Source of the DNA: UBA12151 sp964600645
Lineage (GTDB): Bacteria; Patescibacteriota; Minisyncoccia; Moranbacterales; UBA9337
DNA: 39,773 nt
Direction of reading: 5' to 3'
Assembly (NCBI GenBank): GCA_964600645.1
Contig: CAZRJL010000004.1
Coordinates: forward strand, 1 to 39,773
Of the stretch, positions 16,322 to 24,858 are shown in pieces. Position 1 is the first letter of the stretch. Each line of letters begins with the position of its first letter. The notes under the pieces were generated by a model. It was not told the origin of the DNA and ran no database searches. It was given only the letters and a program-made list of their open reading frames with translations. The position numbers and the translations under genes were made by a program.

Positions 16322-17278
16322 TTATTCCAATGCTGCCCGCCCGGCTGAAATCTCTGCGATTTCCTGCGTAATTTTCATCTGTCTGATTTGATTGTATGCA
16401 AACGTCAAATCCTCTTTCATTTCTCCGGCCGCTTCCGTCGCCCCGCGCATCGCCATCATTCGCGCCGACTCCTTAGCGGCGTTGGATTCCAAAATAGCAT
16501 GATAAATTTGCATTTCAATCAAACGCGGAAAAATATATTCCAAAACAGTTTCCGGCGACGGCTCAACTTTATACTCTCTTATTGGTTCATTTAATCCGTA
16601 TTCTTTTGCCAAAACATCCATCTCGGCAATCTGCTTTTCCAAGTCTATTTTGGAAATCGGTAAAAGCTGTCTTACTTTTGTCTGTTGACTCATAGCAGAA
16701 ACATAGTCTGTATAAAAAACCACAACTTTATCATATTTCTTTTCCAAATAATCATCCGTCACAAGCTTACTCACGCTACGCACATCTTCAATTTTAGGCA
16801 AATATGTCAAATCGTTAAAAGATGCAATAATATTTTTTCCAGCCTTGCGCACTACATTTTCCCCTTTTTTTCCGATCGTAATAAAATCAATTTCGATATC
16901 TTTAGAATTGGAAGTTATTTTTTTATTTCCAATCCTGTTTATGCTAAGTTTTTCCGGATTGCAAATTTCCTCTCTGATTTTTTTGGCAATTTGCGCGTTG
17001 AATGCTCCGCACAATCCCTTATTGGATGTTATCGTAATCGCCAACACACGCCTTACTTCACGCACTTCCAAAAGCCCCGTTCGATACTCAGAAAAAGCCC
17101 GCGACAAATTAGTAAGAACGCTCCAAGCGGCATGCGCATAGGGACGAATCGCCAAAACGCTCGCCACTGATTTTCTCATTTTGGCAGCACTCACCATTTC
17201 CATCGCTCGAGTGATTTTTTGAGTATTGCCGACAGATTTTATCCTTCTTCTAATATCGCGTGTTGATGCCATATGCAT
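16322..17278 (-). CDS. atpG: ATP synthase F1 gamma subunit
   Basis: The rotor-shaft subunit is 318 residues, slightly longer than the usual 285-290. The N-terminal helix is MASTRDIRRRIKSVGNTQKI, with KITRAMEMVSAAKM; the C-terminal helix carries AMRGATEAAGEM and NQIRQMKITQEIAEI. Both paired helices of the central stalk are therefore present. The extra length lies in the globular domain around residues 145-165. Its ATG overlaps the atpA stop (TAATG), implying translational coupling; the second Met, two codons on, is an alternative start. Confidence 0.96.
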   Translation of the reverse strand: MHMASTRDIRRRIKSVGNTQKITRAMEMVSAAKMRKSVASVLAIRPYAHAAWSVLTNLSRAFSEYRTGLLEVREVRRVLAITITSNKGLCGAFNAQIAKKIREEICNPEKLSINRIGNKKITSNSKDIEIDFITIGKKGENVVRKAGKNIIASFNDLTYLPKIEDVRSVSKLVTDDYLEKKYDKVVVFYTDYVSAMSQQTKVRQLLPISKIDLEKQIAEMDVLAKEYGLNEPIREYKVEPSPETVLEYIFPRLIEMQIYHAILESNAAKESARMMAMRGATEAAGEMKEDLTFAYNQIRQMKITQEIAEISAGRAALE

Positions 17279-18786
17279 TAATTTCCATTTTGATAAACTT
17301 CCTTAAATTCCTTAATTGCCTTTTCCAGGGTGGCTATAATTTCCTCCGACAACTCTTTCTTTTCCGCAATCAAATTTAAGATTTCTTTATTTGATGTTTT
17401 CAGATATTTATGGAAATCATTTTCCCAAATTTTTACTTTTTCCACTACCACGTCGTCCAAAAACCCGCCAGTCAAAGCATACAAAATCGCCACTTGATTT
17501 GGCATCGCCATCGGCTCATATTGATCCTGCTTTAGAATTTCCACTGTCCTTCTTCCGCGTTCAATCTGTTTTCTTGTATTTTCATCCAAATCACTGCCAA
17601 ATTGAGCAAAAGCTTCCAACTCCCGAAATTGCGCCAAATCAAGACGCAATTTTCCTGCTACCTTTTTCATCGCCTTTGTTTGAGCGGCAGATCCTACGCG
17701 CGAAACCGACAAACCGACATTAAGCGCCGGCCGAATTCCTTTGTAAAAAAGATCGGTTTCCAAATAAATTTGTCCGTCGGTAATGGAAATAACATTTGTC
17801 GGAATATATGCCGACACATCTCCGGCTTGAGTTTCAATAATCGGCAAAGCTGTAATTGAACCGCCACCAAATTCTTCATTAAGGCGCGCCGACCTCTCCA
17901 AAAGACGGGAATGCAAATAAAAAATATCTCCGGGATACGCCTCGCGTCCAGGCGGACGACGAAGAATCAGGGAGACCTGTCTATATGCCCAAGCATGTTT
18001 ACTCAAGTCATCATAAATTATCAAAACATCCTTTCCTTTATCTAAAAAGTATTCGCCCATCGCGCAACCGGCATATGGAGAGATAAATGACAAAGCTGCC
18101 GGATCAGATGCGCCCGCCACTACCATAATCGTGTGTTCCATCGCTCCGTGTTTTTCCAATTCAGCCACAATTCTGGCAATTTTGGATTCTTTTTGTCCAA
18201 TCGCCACATAAATACAAATCAAATCTTGACCTTTTTGATTAATAATAGTATCAATTGCTACGGCAGTCTTTCCGGTTTGCCTATCTCCAATAATAAGTTC
18301 GCGCTGACCTCGCCCTACCGGAATAACCGCGTCAATCGCTTTTATTCCGGTTTGCACCGGCACGCTCACCGATTTACGGGTAATTACTCCAGGAGCCACT
18401 TTTTCCACCGGATAATATGTTTCGGATTTGATTTCTCCCTTGCCATCAATAGCTTCTCCCAAGGGATTTACTACTCTTCCGATCATCATCTCCCCGACCG
18501 GAACAGAAAGAATTTTTCCGGTAGACCGCACCTCGTCCCCTTCCTTAATTTCTTTGTAGTCGCCTAAAATCATTGCTCCGACCTGATCTTCTTCCAAATT
18601 GAGCGCTACACCGAAAACATCCCCTGGAAATTTCAACATTTCCGATGCCATCACATCGCCCAAACCAGATATCTTTGCGACCCCATCACCGATTTCAATA
18701 ACTTTTCCCACTTTTTCAGTCTGAATATCGGTTTTAAAATTTTCAATTCGTTTTTTAAGTTGCTCAACGATATAATCTTTATTCAT
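17278..18786 (-). CDS. atpA: ATP synthase F1 alpha subunit
   Basis: This is a 502-residue nucleotide-binding but non-catalytic subunit. The P-loop GDRQTGKT is at residues 167-174, and the family signature PAINVGLSVSR-like RPALNVGLSVSRVGSAAQ is present. Length and motifs match functional family members. It sits between atpH and atpG, with a one-base overlap to atpG. Confidence 0.98.
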   Translation of the reverse strand: MNKDYIVEQLKKRIENFKTDIQTEKVGKVIEIGDGVAKISGLGDVMASEMLKFPGDVFGVALNLEEDQVGAMILGDYKEIKEGDEVRSTGKILSVPVGEMMIGRVVNPLGEAIDGKGEIKSETYYPVEKVAPGVITRKSVSVPVQTGIKAIDAVIPVGRGQRELIIGDRQTGKTAVAIDTIINQKGQDLICIYVAIGQKESKIARIVAELEKHGAMEHTIMVVAGASDPAALSFISPYAGCAMGEYFLDKGKDVLIIYDDLSKHAWAYRQVSLILRRPPGREAYPGDIFYLHSRLLERSARLNEEFGGGSITALPIIETQAGDVSAYIPTNVISITDGQIYLETDLFYKGIRPALNVGLSVSRVGSAAQTKAMKKVAGKLRLDLAQFRELEAFAQFGSDLDENTRKQIERGRRTVEILKQDQYEPMAMPNQVAILYALTGGFLDDVVVEKVKIWENDFHKYLKTSNKEILNLIAEKKELSEEIIATLEKAIKEFKEVYQNGN

Positions 18787-18824
18787 ATTTGTAATTTTTA
18801 AATAATTTCAATGCTTTATTAAAT

Positions 18825-19226
18825 TTATTTCAATAACTCTCTTTTCATTTTTTCCATCGCCCCAAACACGCTTCCGTCCAATATTTCATCCTCAGCTTTT
18901 ATTATAATTCCTCCCATTATGTTTAAATCTGTTTCATTTCTTAAGACCACTTCTTCCGCGCGGTATTTTCCGCGAATATATTTTTCTATTCTCTCTACGC
19001 ATTCACGATCTAACACTTCCCGACTCACAACCAACGCATCTACTATGGATTTTTTCTTATTATAAATTTTGGAAAAATTTTCCACTATCTTATCAAAATT
19101 TTTCAACTGTCTGTCGCGCTTTAAAATATTAAAAAATTTATCCAATATACCCAAAGTTTCCCGTTCGGATTTTCCATCCGTCAGATCGTAAAGTGTTTTA
19201 GCATATTGTACCAATGATACTTTCAT
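18825..19226 (-). CDS. atpH: ATP synthase delta subunit, short form
   Basis: It is 133 residues against about 175-180 in most bacteria, so the N-terminal helical domain is reduced while the C-terminal motif (DLNIMGGIIIKAEDEILDGS, matching the usual GG..i..gd...D.S) is kept. It joins the peripheral stalk to the top of F1. Order between atpF and atpA is canonical. The N-terminal VSLVQYAKTLYDLT matches the usual Y-A-x-AL start, so the shortening lies in the middle rather than being a wrong start. Confidence 0.92.
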   Translation of the reverse strand: MKVSLVQYAKTLYDLTDGKSERETLGILDKFFNILKRDRQLKNFDKIVENFSKIYNKKKSIVDALVVSREVLDRECVERIEKYIRGKYRAEEVVLRNETDLNIMGGIIIKAEDEILDGSVFGAMEKMKRELLK

Positions 19227-19263
19227 AAATAATTGCGTTTTTGGAGTTTACGACAACATAAAA

Positions 19264-19752
19264 CTAGCTTTTCAATACTTCATCAATAATTTTTCTGTCT
19301 TTCTCGGTATCAATTCTTTCTCCAATCACCTTTTTTACTGCCAAAATAACCAAATCAGCCATCTCTTTTTTTATTTCCACGACCATTTTATTTCTCTCAT
19401 CTTCCATCTTTTTTCGAGCATCTTCTGCTATTTTCTCCGCCTTTATTCTCGCTTCTTCTTCAATTTCCTTTCTGATAATCTTGGCAGATTCTTCGGCGGA
19501 AACAATTATCTTTTGCGCTTCCTTTTTGGCGGACATAAGAACTTGTTTTTCCTTTTTTTCAATCTCTTTCAATTTTTCCGCCGCTTCTTTTGCGTCATTT
19601 ATTCCTTTTTCTATTTTTTTCGCCCGATCTTCTAGAACTTTCAAAACCGGCTTAAAGGCGAATTTTTTCAATACGTATAAAAGAATGAAAAAATTCACCA
19701 CTTGCGCCAATAACATTTTTCCATTAATCCCAAGATTTGATAGCAACTCCAT
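19264..19752 (-). CDS. atpF: ATP synthase Fo b subunit
   Basis: It is 162 residues with a single N-terminal membrane segment (about residues 11-30, MLLAQVVNFFILLYVLKKF) and a long charged coiled coil rich in Lys/Glu/Ala, as expected for the peripheral stalk. The motif RAKKIEKGINDAKEAAEK follows the membrane segment. It is encoded once, so the stalk should be a b2 homodimer. Confidence 0.95.
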   Translation of the reverse strand: MELLSNLGINGKMLLAQVVNFFILLYVLKKFAFKPVLKVLEDRAKKIEKGINDAKEAAEKLKEIEKKEKQVLMSAKKEAQKIIVSAEESAKIIRKEIEEEARIKAEKIAEDARKKMEDERNKMVVEIKKEMADLVILAVKKVIGERIDTEKDRKIIDEVLKS

Positions 19753-19838
19753 AATAATATAATTAATCTAAAATTAATTTTACTTATTTTTTCTATTTAC
19801 AAATAGAATCCCGAACAATATTCATAGTTTACCGTTTA

Positions 19839-19863
19839 CGATTCCAACAAATAGTCGGAATCG
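19839..19863 (-). other. Hairpin between atpE and atpF
   Basis: CGATTCC (19839-19845) and GGAATCG (19857-19863) form a stem in the 134-nt gap between atpE and atpF, the longest gap inside the ATP synthase operon. In the mRNA it could stabilise the upstream atpE part or stop some transcripts, helping the higher dose of c subunit. There is no T-tail, so complete termination is unlikely. Function is inferred from position only. Confidence 0.45.
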
Positions 19864-19886
19864 TTGACCGCAAACCATTTACGTTC

Positions 19887-20156
19887 TTAAACAAATTTGA
19901 TAATCAGGGCGATTACCAGTGCATAAATTGCAATCGCCTCGGTAAAAGCAATCGCCAAAATCATTGTAGTTTGAATTTTCGGTGCCGCTTCCGGATTTCT
20001 TCCGATAGCTTCCAGCGCCTTAGCCGCCAAAAGTCCGATACCAATTCCCGGTCCAATTGCTCCCAAGCCCATAGCGATTGCCGCTCCCAATGATTTTGCG
20101 GATTCAACATTTTGAAGCATTCCTTCAACTACCGCTTTTGTTTCTTCCACTGCCAT
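19887..20156 (-). CDS. atpE: ATP synthase Fo c subunit
   Basis: This is an 89-residue helical hairpin. Helix one carries the Gly-rich packing face AAIAMGLGAIGPGIGIGLL, the polar loop is RNPEA (53-57), and helix two holds the ion-binding carboxylate E73 in AIAFTEAIAIYAL. The Na+-type ligands of Ilyobacter-like rings (Gln in helix one, Ser/Thr after the Glu) are not seen: I40 and A74 stand there. This indicates proton rather than sodium coupling. An N-terminal extension of about 20 residues precedes helix one. Confidence 0.96.
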   Translation of the reverse strand: MAVEETKAVVEGMLQNVESAKSLGAAIAMGLGAIGPGIGIGLLAAKALEAIGRNPEAAPKIQTTMILAIAFTEAIAIYALVIALIIKFV

Positions 20157-20202
20157 ATTTTTTTAAAATTAAATTAATTATTTATTTAATAAATTGTTTA
20201 TT

Positions 20203-20955
20203 TTAATGCTCCAGTTCCGTTACCGCCATTTTCAGAAAAACCAATGTTAGCATAGAGAAAACCAATGCCTGAATAAATCCAACGAAAATCTCTAAAAACA
20301 AAAACGGAAGGGGCGCAATGTATGGAATCAGAGATAAAATTACCGTAAGAAGAACCTCTCCGGCAAAAATATTCCCAAATAATCGAAATGAAAACGATAC
20401 TATTTTGGCAAATTCCGAAATTATTTCAAGAATACCTACAAATGTTCCGATAAAATAGGGCTTTCTGAAAGGATTAATTAAAAATTTACGTAAATATTTA
20501 CGCGCTCCGAGCGCCATTACTCCCATAAACTGCGCTGCGCCGACGGAAATAAGCGCCAAAGCCAAGGCAACATTTAAATCAGCACTATTGCTCCTGATAA
20601 AAGGAACTAAAATTTCTTCTCCGTGATGCGTTCTATTCACTCCGACAGTTCCCAATCCAGGAATAATTTCAATCCAATTTGATAAAATTACAAAAATAAA
20701 AATAGTCGCCACCAACGGGAAAAAAATTTTTGTTTGCTTCCGATCTTGAGTAACGCTATCTCCCAAATTCAAAAGAGCCTCTATTACAAACTCCGCCGCA
20801 TTTTGAAACCCTCCGGGAATAATCCCAATTCTCCTTTTTATAGCAAGCGCAGCTAAAATTATAATCGTACTAATAACCAAAGTCATCAAAAAAGAATTCG
20901 TTATCGAGAATTCTCCTAGATTAAATATTGATTCTGGCGCTAATGAAATTTCCAT
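20203..20955 (-). CDS. atpB: ATP synthase Fo a subunit
   Basis: This is a 250-residue polytopic protein forming the ion half-channels. The essential arginine is R191 in SFSFRLFGNIFAGE. Family blocks PGGFQNAAEF, SNWIEIIPG and the C-terminal FVGFIQALVFSMLTLVFL are present. It is encoded after the AtpI/Z-like gene and before atpE. Confidence 0.96.
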   Translation of the reverse strand: MEISLAPESIFNLGEFSITNSFLMTLVISTIIILAALAIKRRIGIIPGGFQNAAEFVIEALLNLGDSVTQDRKQTKIFFPLVATIFIFVILSNWIEIIPGLGTVGVNRTHHGEEILVPFIRSNSADLNVALALALISVGAAQFMGVMALGARKYLRKFLINPFRKPYFIGTFVGILEIISEFAKIVSFSFRLFGNIFAGEVLLTVILSLIPYIAPLPFLFLEIFVGFIQALVFSMLTLVFLKMAVTELEH

Positions 20956-20989
20956 TTTAATGCAACAACTGATGTTTATACGCGATTTT

Positions 20990-21247
20990 TTACTGATTTT
21001 TTATGATTTTATCCGCTTTCCTGTAAACCATAAAAACAGAAACAATAATTGAAATAACCACGCCTAGGAGAAATATCCAGGGCGATGTTTCCAATTTTTT
21101 ATCCAAAAATCTTCCCACTAAAGCAAAAATAATCAATGGGACAGCAACAACATATCCAAGCTCCCATGCCAGAGAAACGACAGAAAACAAATTTCCTTCT
21201 TTGTTTTCTTTTTGACTATTATTCACTTTTATCCCTTCTTTCAACAT
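20990..21247 (-). CDS. AtpZ/AtpI-like small membrane protein
   Basis: An 85-residue protein with two hydrophobic segments: about residues 27-47 (LAWELGYVVAVPLIIFALVG) and 57-75 (WIFLLGVVISIIVSVFMVY). The loop FLDKKLETSPW is typical of the AtpZ/AtpI-like family (F0F1-ATPase accessory). Such proteins help c-ring assembly or ion import and are usually first in the atp operon, as here. A GTG at 21226 preceded by GAAGGG is an alternative start that would remove seven residues. Confidence 0.85.
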   Translation of the reverse strand: MLKEGIKVNNSQKENKEGNLFSVVSLAWELGYVVAVPLIIFALVGRFLDKKLETSPWIFLLGVVISIIVSVFMVYRKADKIIKNQ

Positions 21248-21267
21248 ATTTTATGTTATAGCTCAAT

Positions 21268-22161
21268 TTAAGAATTGTCAACAGAGAAAAAAATATTGGC
21301 ATTCTTGCTGGTATTTTTTTCCAAATTATCCATAACATCCCCTTTAATGAAGGCGATCCTTTCCGCCGCATATTTTGTATACATTGGCTCACTTCTTTTT
21401 CCGCGAAATTCTTGCGGCGCCAAATACGGACAGTCGGTTTCCAGCATAATTTTTTCCAGTGGAATAATTTTAATCGATTCGGCGATATCATCTTTCGTTC
21501 CAACAACATCTTTTTTGATTTTATAAGTTATATTCGGCGTAAAGGAAAAATATATATTTTTATGCCGCAAAAGTTTTTTGGTAAAATCCAAATTCCCTCC
21601 ATAACAATGGAAAACCATCTTAGTGTCTTGTGTTTTGTGTCTTTTGTTTTGTATAATTTCAAGCAAGTCTTCATACGCATCAATAGAATTTTCCTTCGAA
21701 GCCCGGCAATGAATAATAACCGGTAAATTATTTTCTCTAGCGATTTCCAATTGCGCAATAAGGCCTTTTTTCTGATTTTCTTTTTGCGCTTCCGCTAGCA
21801 TAACTCCATTATGGCCAAAATAATCCAACCCAATCTCCCCAATCGCCACCACCTTTTCACTTTTCGCCAACTCTTCAATTTTCTTCAAATCATTTTTAAA
21901 TTGCCAGCCCAAGGCTGGTCCGCCTTTGGCGGAAAAATTTAAAATTGAAAATTCTTTTTCTGAAAAGCAATGCGGATGCAGTCCAACTGTCGCAAAAATA
22001 TTTTCATATTTTTCCGCCAAGTCTATTGATGCCCGACTCCCTTCCAAATCCGCTCCAACATTGATGATTTTCTCCACTCCATTACCAAAAGAGCGCGAAA
22101 TAACTTCCTCGCGATCGCCGTCAAATTGCCGGTCATCAAGATGAGCATGGGTATCAATCAT
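21268..22161 (-). CDS. tatD: TatD family metal-dependent hydrolase
   Basis: This 297-residue TIM-barrel protein has the TatD metal ligands THAHLDD (4-10), the glutamate in AIGEIGLDYF, HCRAS, and the late D of LETDCPYLAP. TatD proteins are metal-dependent 3'-5' DNases linked to DNA repair; cellular roles vary. Residues 77-86 (SAKGGPALGW) are encoded by two adjacent mini-hairpins at 21904-21933 and interrupt a region between HPH and the Glu motif. Residues around 190-200 (NKRHKTQDTK) come from another short tandem DNA repeat. Its stop lies 20 nt before the AtpI/Z-like gene, so it may lead the atp-Ehr transcript. Confidence 0.92.
   Translation of the reverse strand: MIDTHAHLDDRQFDGDREEVISRSFGNGVEKIINVGADLEGSRASIDLAEKYENIFATVGLHPHCFSEKEFSILNFSAKGGPALGWQFKNDLKKIEELAKSEKVVAIGEIGLDYFGHNGVMLAEAQKENQKKGLIAQLEIARENNLPVIIHCRASKENSIDAYEDLLEIIQNKRHKTQDTKMVFHCYGGNLDFTKKLLRHKNIYFSFTPNITYKIKKDVVGTKDDIAESIKIIPLEKIMLETDCPYLAPQEFRGKRSEPMYTKYAAERIAFIKGDVMDNLEKNTSKNANIFFSVDNS
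21904..21933. repeat. Double mini-hairpin inside tatD (30 bp, in frame)
   Basis: CCAGCCCAAGGCTGG (21904-21918) and TCCGCCTTTGGCGGA (21919-21933) are two adjacent perfect hairpins. Read in the tatD frame they encode SAKGGPALGW. A 30-bp element of the same design and frame occurs in trhP at 31564-31593 (SAIGGSTFGG). Confidence 0.85.
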
Positions 22162-22198
22162 ATTTATTTAACATTTTATTTTATTTCATTTGGCACCC

Positions 22199-22243
22199 TA
22201 TTCTGACGGCCGTCAGAATAGAAGCTGTAAAATTTTGCGACAA
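22199..22243 (-). promoter_or_regulatory. Candidate promoter with perfect 22-bp palindrome upstream of tatD
   Basis: TTGTCG (22238-22243) and TATTCT (22215-22220) on the minus strand are 17 nt apart. TATTCT is the outer arm of a perfect 22-bp palindrome, with half-site TATTCTGACGG, at 22199-22220. A protein bound there would cover the -10 and start site. No T-run follows, so it is not an ordinary terminator. This is the only good promoter candidate I see just upstream of tatD and the atp genes. Confidence 0.5.
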
Positions 22244-22261
22244 AAGATAAAATGATACTTA

Positions 22262-23686
22262 TTATTTTATTCTTTGAAATATGGGCTCGACTTTTTTCAT
22301 TTCCATGGCCTTTTTGATTTTCTTGGAAGTTTCCGGAAAAAAATAATCCAACTGATTTGCTATGGAAAATAAATCCGTAAAAAGTTTTTTAATTACCATC
22401 TCAAATTTATCTTTATCATTTTTTACAAGTTCCCAAGGCTTTGTGTCTTCAATAAACTTATCAGCCTCTCTTACTTGATTCATTATCATTCTTAATTCTG
22501 TTTCTATATTTAAGCTATTTATTCTATGAACAATATCTGGATTTATTTTATATTCAAAATTTTCATAAAAAATCTCAGATTTCTCGGACATCTTAACAAC
22601 ACGACTAACCAAATTCCCCAGTCCGTTTGCCAAATCGGCATTATATTTTTCAATCATTCTTTCCATCGTCACATCCACATCCTCTCCAAATGTTCCGGCG
22701 CTAAGAAGCAGATAGCGAGTTCCGTCCACCCCGAATTTTTGAATCATCTCATCAATGCCGATCACATTTCCCAACGTCTTACTCATCTTTTTTCCGCCGG
22801 AAAGAATATGTCCGTGGACAAAAAGTTTTTTCGGGAGCGGCAATCCCAAATGCAAAAGCATAATCGGCCAAATAGTCGCATGCACCCGCAAAATATCCTT
22901 TCCAATCAACTGCACATCCGCCGGCCAAAATCCTAAATTCTCCTCCTTTTCCAAAGGGAAAGAACCGTTCCAACCCAGCCCAGTTAGATAGTTAAGAAAC
23001 GCATCCACCCAAACATAAGTTGTATGCTCGCCGTCAAATGGAAGCGGAATTCCCCAAGAAATATTTTTTCGAGAAATGGAAACGTCCTCCAGCTTTTGTC
23101 CTTCCAAAAAAGAAAGAATCTCTTTTTTATATCTTTCCGGAGCAATTTCGAATTCTCCGCTTTTAATTTTTTCAATCAATTCTTCTTGAAGCTCGGTCAT
23201 TTTCAGAAGATAACAATCTTCTTTTGTCATCTCCGGCGCCACATTATGATCCGGACATTTTCCATCCACCAACTCATTTTCGCTTTTGAATTGTTCGCAA
23301 CCGGTGCAATATAATCCTTCATATTCTCCCTTGTAAATCGCGCCTTTATCAAAAAGAATTTGCAAAACATTTTGCACTGCTTCTTTGTGCGCCTTGTCAG
23401 TGGTTCGAATAAATCCATCATTTTTGATATTCAAATCTTTCCATAAAGCCTTAAATCCATTGGAAATATTGTCCACAAATTCTTGCGGATTTTTCCCAAC
23501 CGCTTCAGCCGCTTTCTGAATCTTGGCGCCGTGCTCATCCATTCCGGTCAGCAAAAAAACCTCTTCATTTTGAAGTCTGTGCCAGCGCGCCAGAACATCC
23601 GCCGCAATTGTCGTGTAAGCATGCCCAATATGCGCCTTGGCATTGGCATAATAAATCGGAGTTGTGATATAAAATTTGTCTTGCAT
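22262..23686 (-). CDS. metG: Methionyl-tRNA synthetase
   Basis: A 474-residue class I synthetase. HIGH is at residues 19-22 and the KMSKT variant of KMSKS at 300-304. The connective domain has CTGC and CPDH metal-type pairs (about 127-147). The C-terminal anticodon-binding helices are present but there is no extra EMAP/tRNA-binding domain, so it is the short form. It follows rsmI by 4 nt and is separated from tatD by 100 nt holding the palindrome. Confidence 0.97.
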   Translation of the reverse strand: MQDKFYITTPIYYANAKAHIGHAYTTIAADVLARWHRLQNEEVFLLTGMDEHGAKIQKAAEAVGKNPQEFVDNISNGFKALWKDLNIKNDGFIRTTDKAHKEAVQNVLQILFDKGAIYKGEYEGLYCTGCEQFKSENELVDGKCPDHNVAPEMTKEDCYLLKMTELQEELIEKIKSGEFEIAPERYKKEILSFLEGQKLEDVSISRKNISWGIPLPFDGEHTTYVWVDAFLNYLTGLGWNGSFPLEKEENLGFWPADVQLIGKDILRVHATIWPIMLLHLGLPLPKKLFVHGHILSGGKKMSKTLGNVIGIDEMIQKFGVDGTRYLLLSAGTFGEDVDVTMERMIEKYNADLANGLGNLVSRVVKMSEKSEIFYENFEYKINPDIVHRINSLNIETELRMIMNQVREADKFIEDTKPWELVKNDKDKFEMVIKKLFTDLFSIANQLDYFFPETSKKIKKAMEMKKVEPIFQRIK

Positions 23687-23690
23687 AATT

Positions 23691-24356
23691 TTAATAAATA
23701 ATTATTACAAATTCCCCCTTCACTTTTCCCGGATTATTTTCAAAATATTCCAAAATTTCTTCGATGGTTCCACGGACTGTTTCCTCAAACATTTTCGTCA
23801 ATTCCCTTCCGAGAATAACGTTCTTTTCGCATCCCAGTTCTTTGAGCAGTCCTAAATTTTTTAGCACTCGATGGACGCTGTCATAATAAACCACCGGATA
23901 TTTTTGCGCAATCGCCTCTTTGAAAAAAGTCTCCCGCCCTTTTTTATGCGGAGGAAAACCCAAAAAAACAAACTTTTGCATATCGATTCCCGCCACACTG
24001 GAAAGCGCCGCCAACGCTGAAGCTCCCGGAATCGGAACAACTTCCATACCATTTTTGAGAGCTTCGGCAACCAAAATATTTCCCGGATCGGAAATTCCCG
24101 GCGTCCCGGCGTCTGTCACCAAGGCGATATTTTTTCCTTCTTTCAGTTTGGCAACTATGAAATCAATTTTTTGCAATTTGCTGTGCTGATGATAGGATAT
24201 AAGCGGAGTGGAAATTTCGCAGTGCGCCGTCAATTTTCTCGTTATTCGAGTATCCTCGCACGCCACAAAATCCGCCTCTTTCAAAATTCGAATGGCGCGC
24301 AAAGTGATATCCTCCAAATTTCCTATCGGTGTGGCAACAATATATAATTTACTCAT
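23691..24356 (-). CDS. rsmI: 16S rRNA 2'-O-ribose (C1402) methyltransferase RsmI, short form
   Basis: A tetrapyrrole-methylase-fold enzyme that 2'-O-methylates C1402 of 16S rRNA. The N-terminal IVATPIGNLEDITLRAI, ACEDTRITRKL and DAGTPGISDPG are the family signatures. At 221 residues it lacks the C-terminal 60 or so residues of the typical 280-residue enzyme; it ends cleanly after KGEFVIIIY, so this looks like a natural short form rather than a frameshift. Its start codon lies only 14 bp from that of a divergent gene, so both promoters must overlap coding DNA. Confidence 0.94.
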   Translation of the reverse strand: MSKLYIVATPIGNLEDITLRAIRILKEADFVACEDTRITRKLTAHCEISTPLISYHQHSKLQKIDFIVAKLKEGKNIALVTDAGTPGISDPGNILVAEALKNGMEVVPIPGASALAALSSVAGIDMQKFVFLGFPPHKKGRETFFKEAIAQKYPVVYYDSVHRVLKNLGLLKELGCEKNVILGRELTKMFEETVRGTIEEILEYFENNPGKVKGEFVIIIY

Positions 24357-24370
24357 AATAATTTAAAAAA

Positions 24371-24829
24371 ATGATACTAACCACCCACGCTCTTGCCGGA
24401 GCGGCAATCGGAAAAAATTTTGACAATCCATGGCTGATCATTTTTCTTTCTCTGACACTCCACTATATTATGGATTCATTTCGTCACGGAGAATATCTTG
24501 ATCACAAATCTTTTTTCAAAAACACGTGGTGGAAAGTCGTCTTGGATTTTTTTATCGGACTGACTATAATTAGCGTTGCCATTTTTTCCAAAAATTTTAG
24601 CTTGCGCGAAACATTTCTGATTTTGCTGGGATCTTTCTTTTCTATGCTTCCTGATTTATTCACCGTGTTCTACTGGAAATTAAATTTTAAAATTCTGAAA
24701 AAACTTTTCGATTTCCATGCCTGGGTTCACGCACACCCGCCACTTTCACTCGAAAGAGCCTGGACTTTCAGGAATTCATTAAATGACATCATCTTTTCCT
24801 TGATTGCCATTTTCCTACTATTTACCTAA
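24371..24829 (+). CDS. Putative membrane-bound metal-dependent hydrolase-like protein (YdjM-like)
   Basis: A 152-residue protein with four or so hydrophobic segments. The N-terminal TTHALAGAAIGK, then LHYIMDSFRH and FSMLPDLFTVFYW resemble the YdjM/LexA-binding inner-membrane hydrolase family, in which His/Asp residues in those positions are conserved. Likely spans: residues about 20-33, 55-72 and 79-100. No Shine-Dalgarno site precedes the ATG. It is one of few plus-strand genes and converges with the M16 peptidase gene, 29 bp apart. Family call is by motif only. Confidence 0.65.
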   Translation: MILTTHALAGAAIGKNFDNPWLIIFLSLTLHYIMDSFRHGEYLDHKSFFKNTWWKVVLDFFIGLTIISVAIFSKNFSLRETFLILLGSFFSMLPDLFTVFYWKLNFKILKKLFDFHAWVHAHPPLSLERAWTFRNSLNDIIFSLIAIFLLFT

Positions 24830-24858
24830 AAAAATTTCCTGTCGCTCAATAACACATT

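Noticed and set aside
19887..20156. Sodium-type c-ring
   Set aside because: The Gln of helix one and the Ser/Thr after the essential Glu that mark Na+ rings are I40 and A74 here.
23691..24356. rsmI truncated by a frameshift
   Set aside because: The missing C-terminal part is not found in another frame downstream, where metG starts within 4 nt; it is a natural short form.
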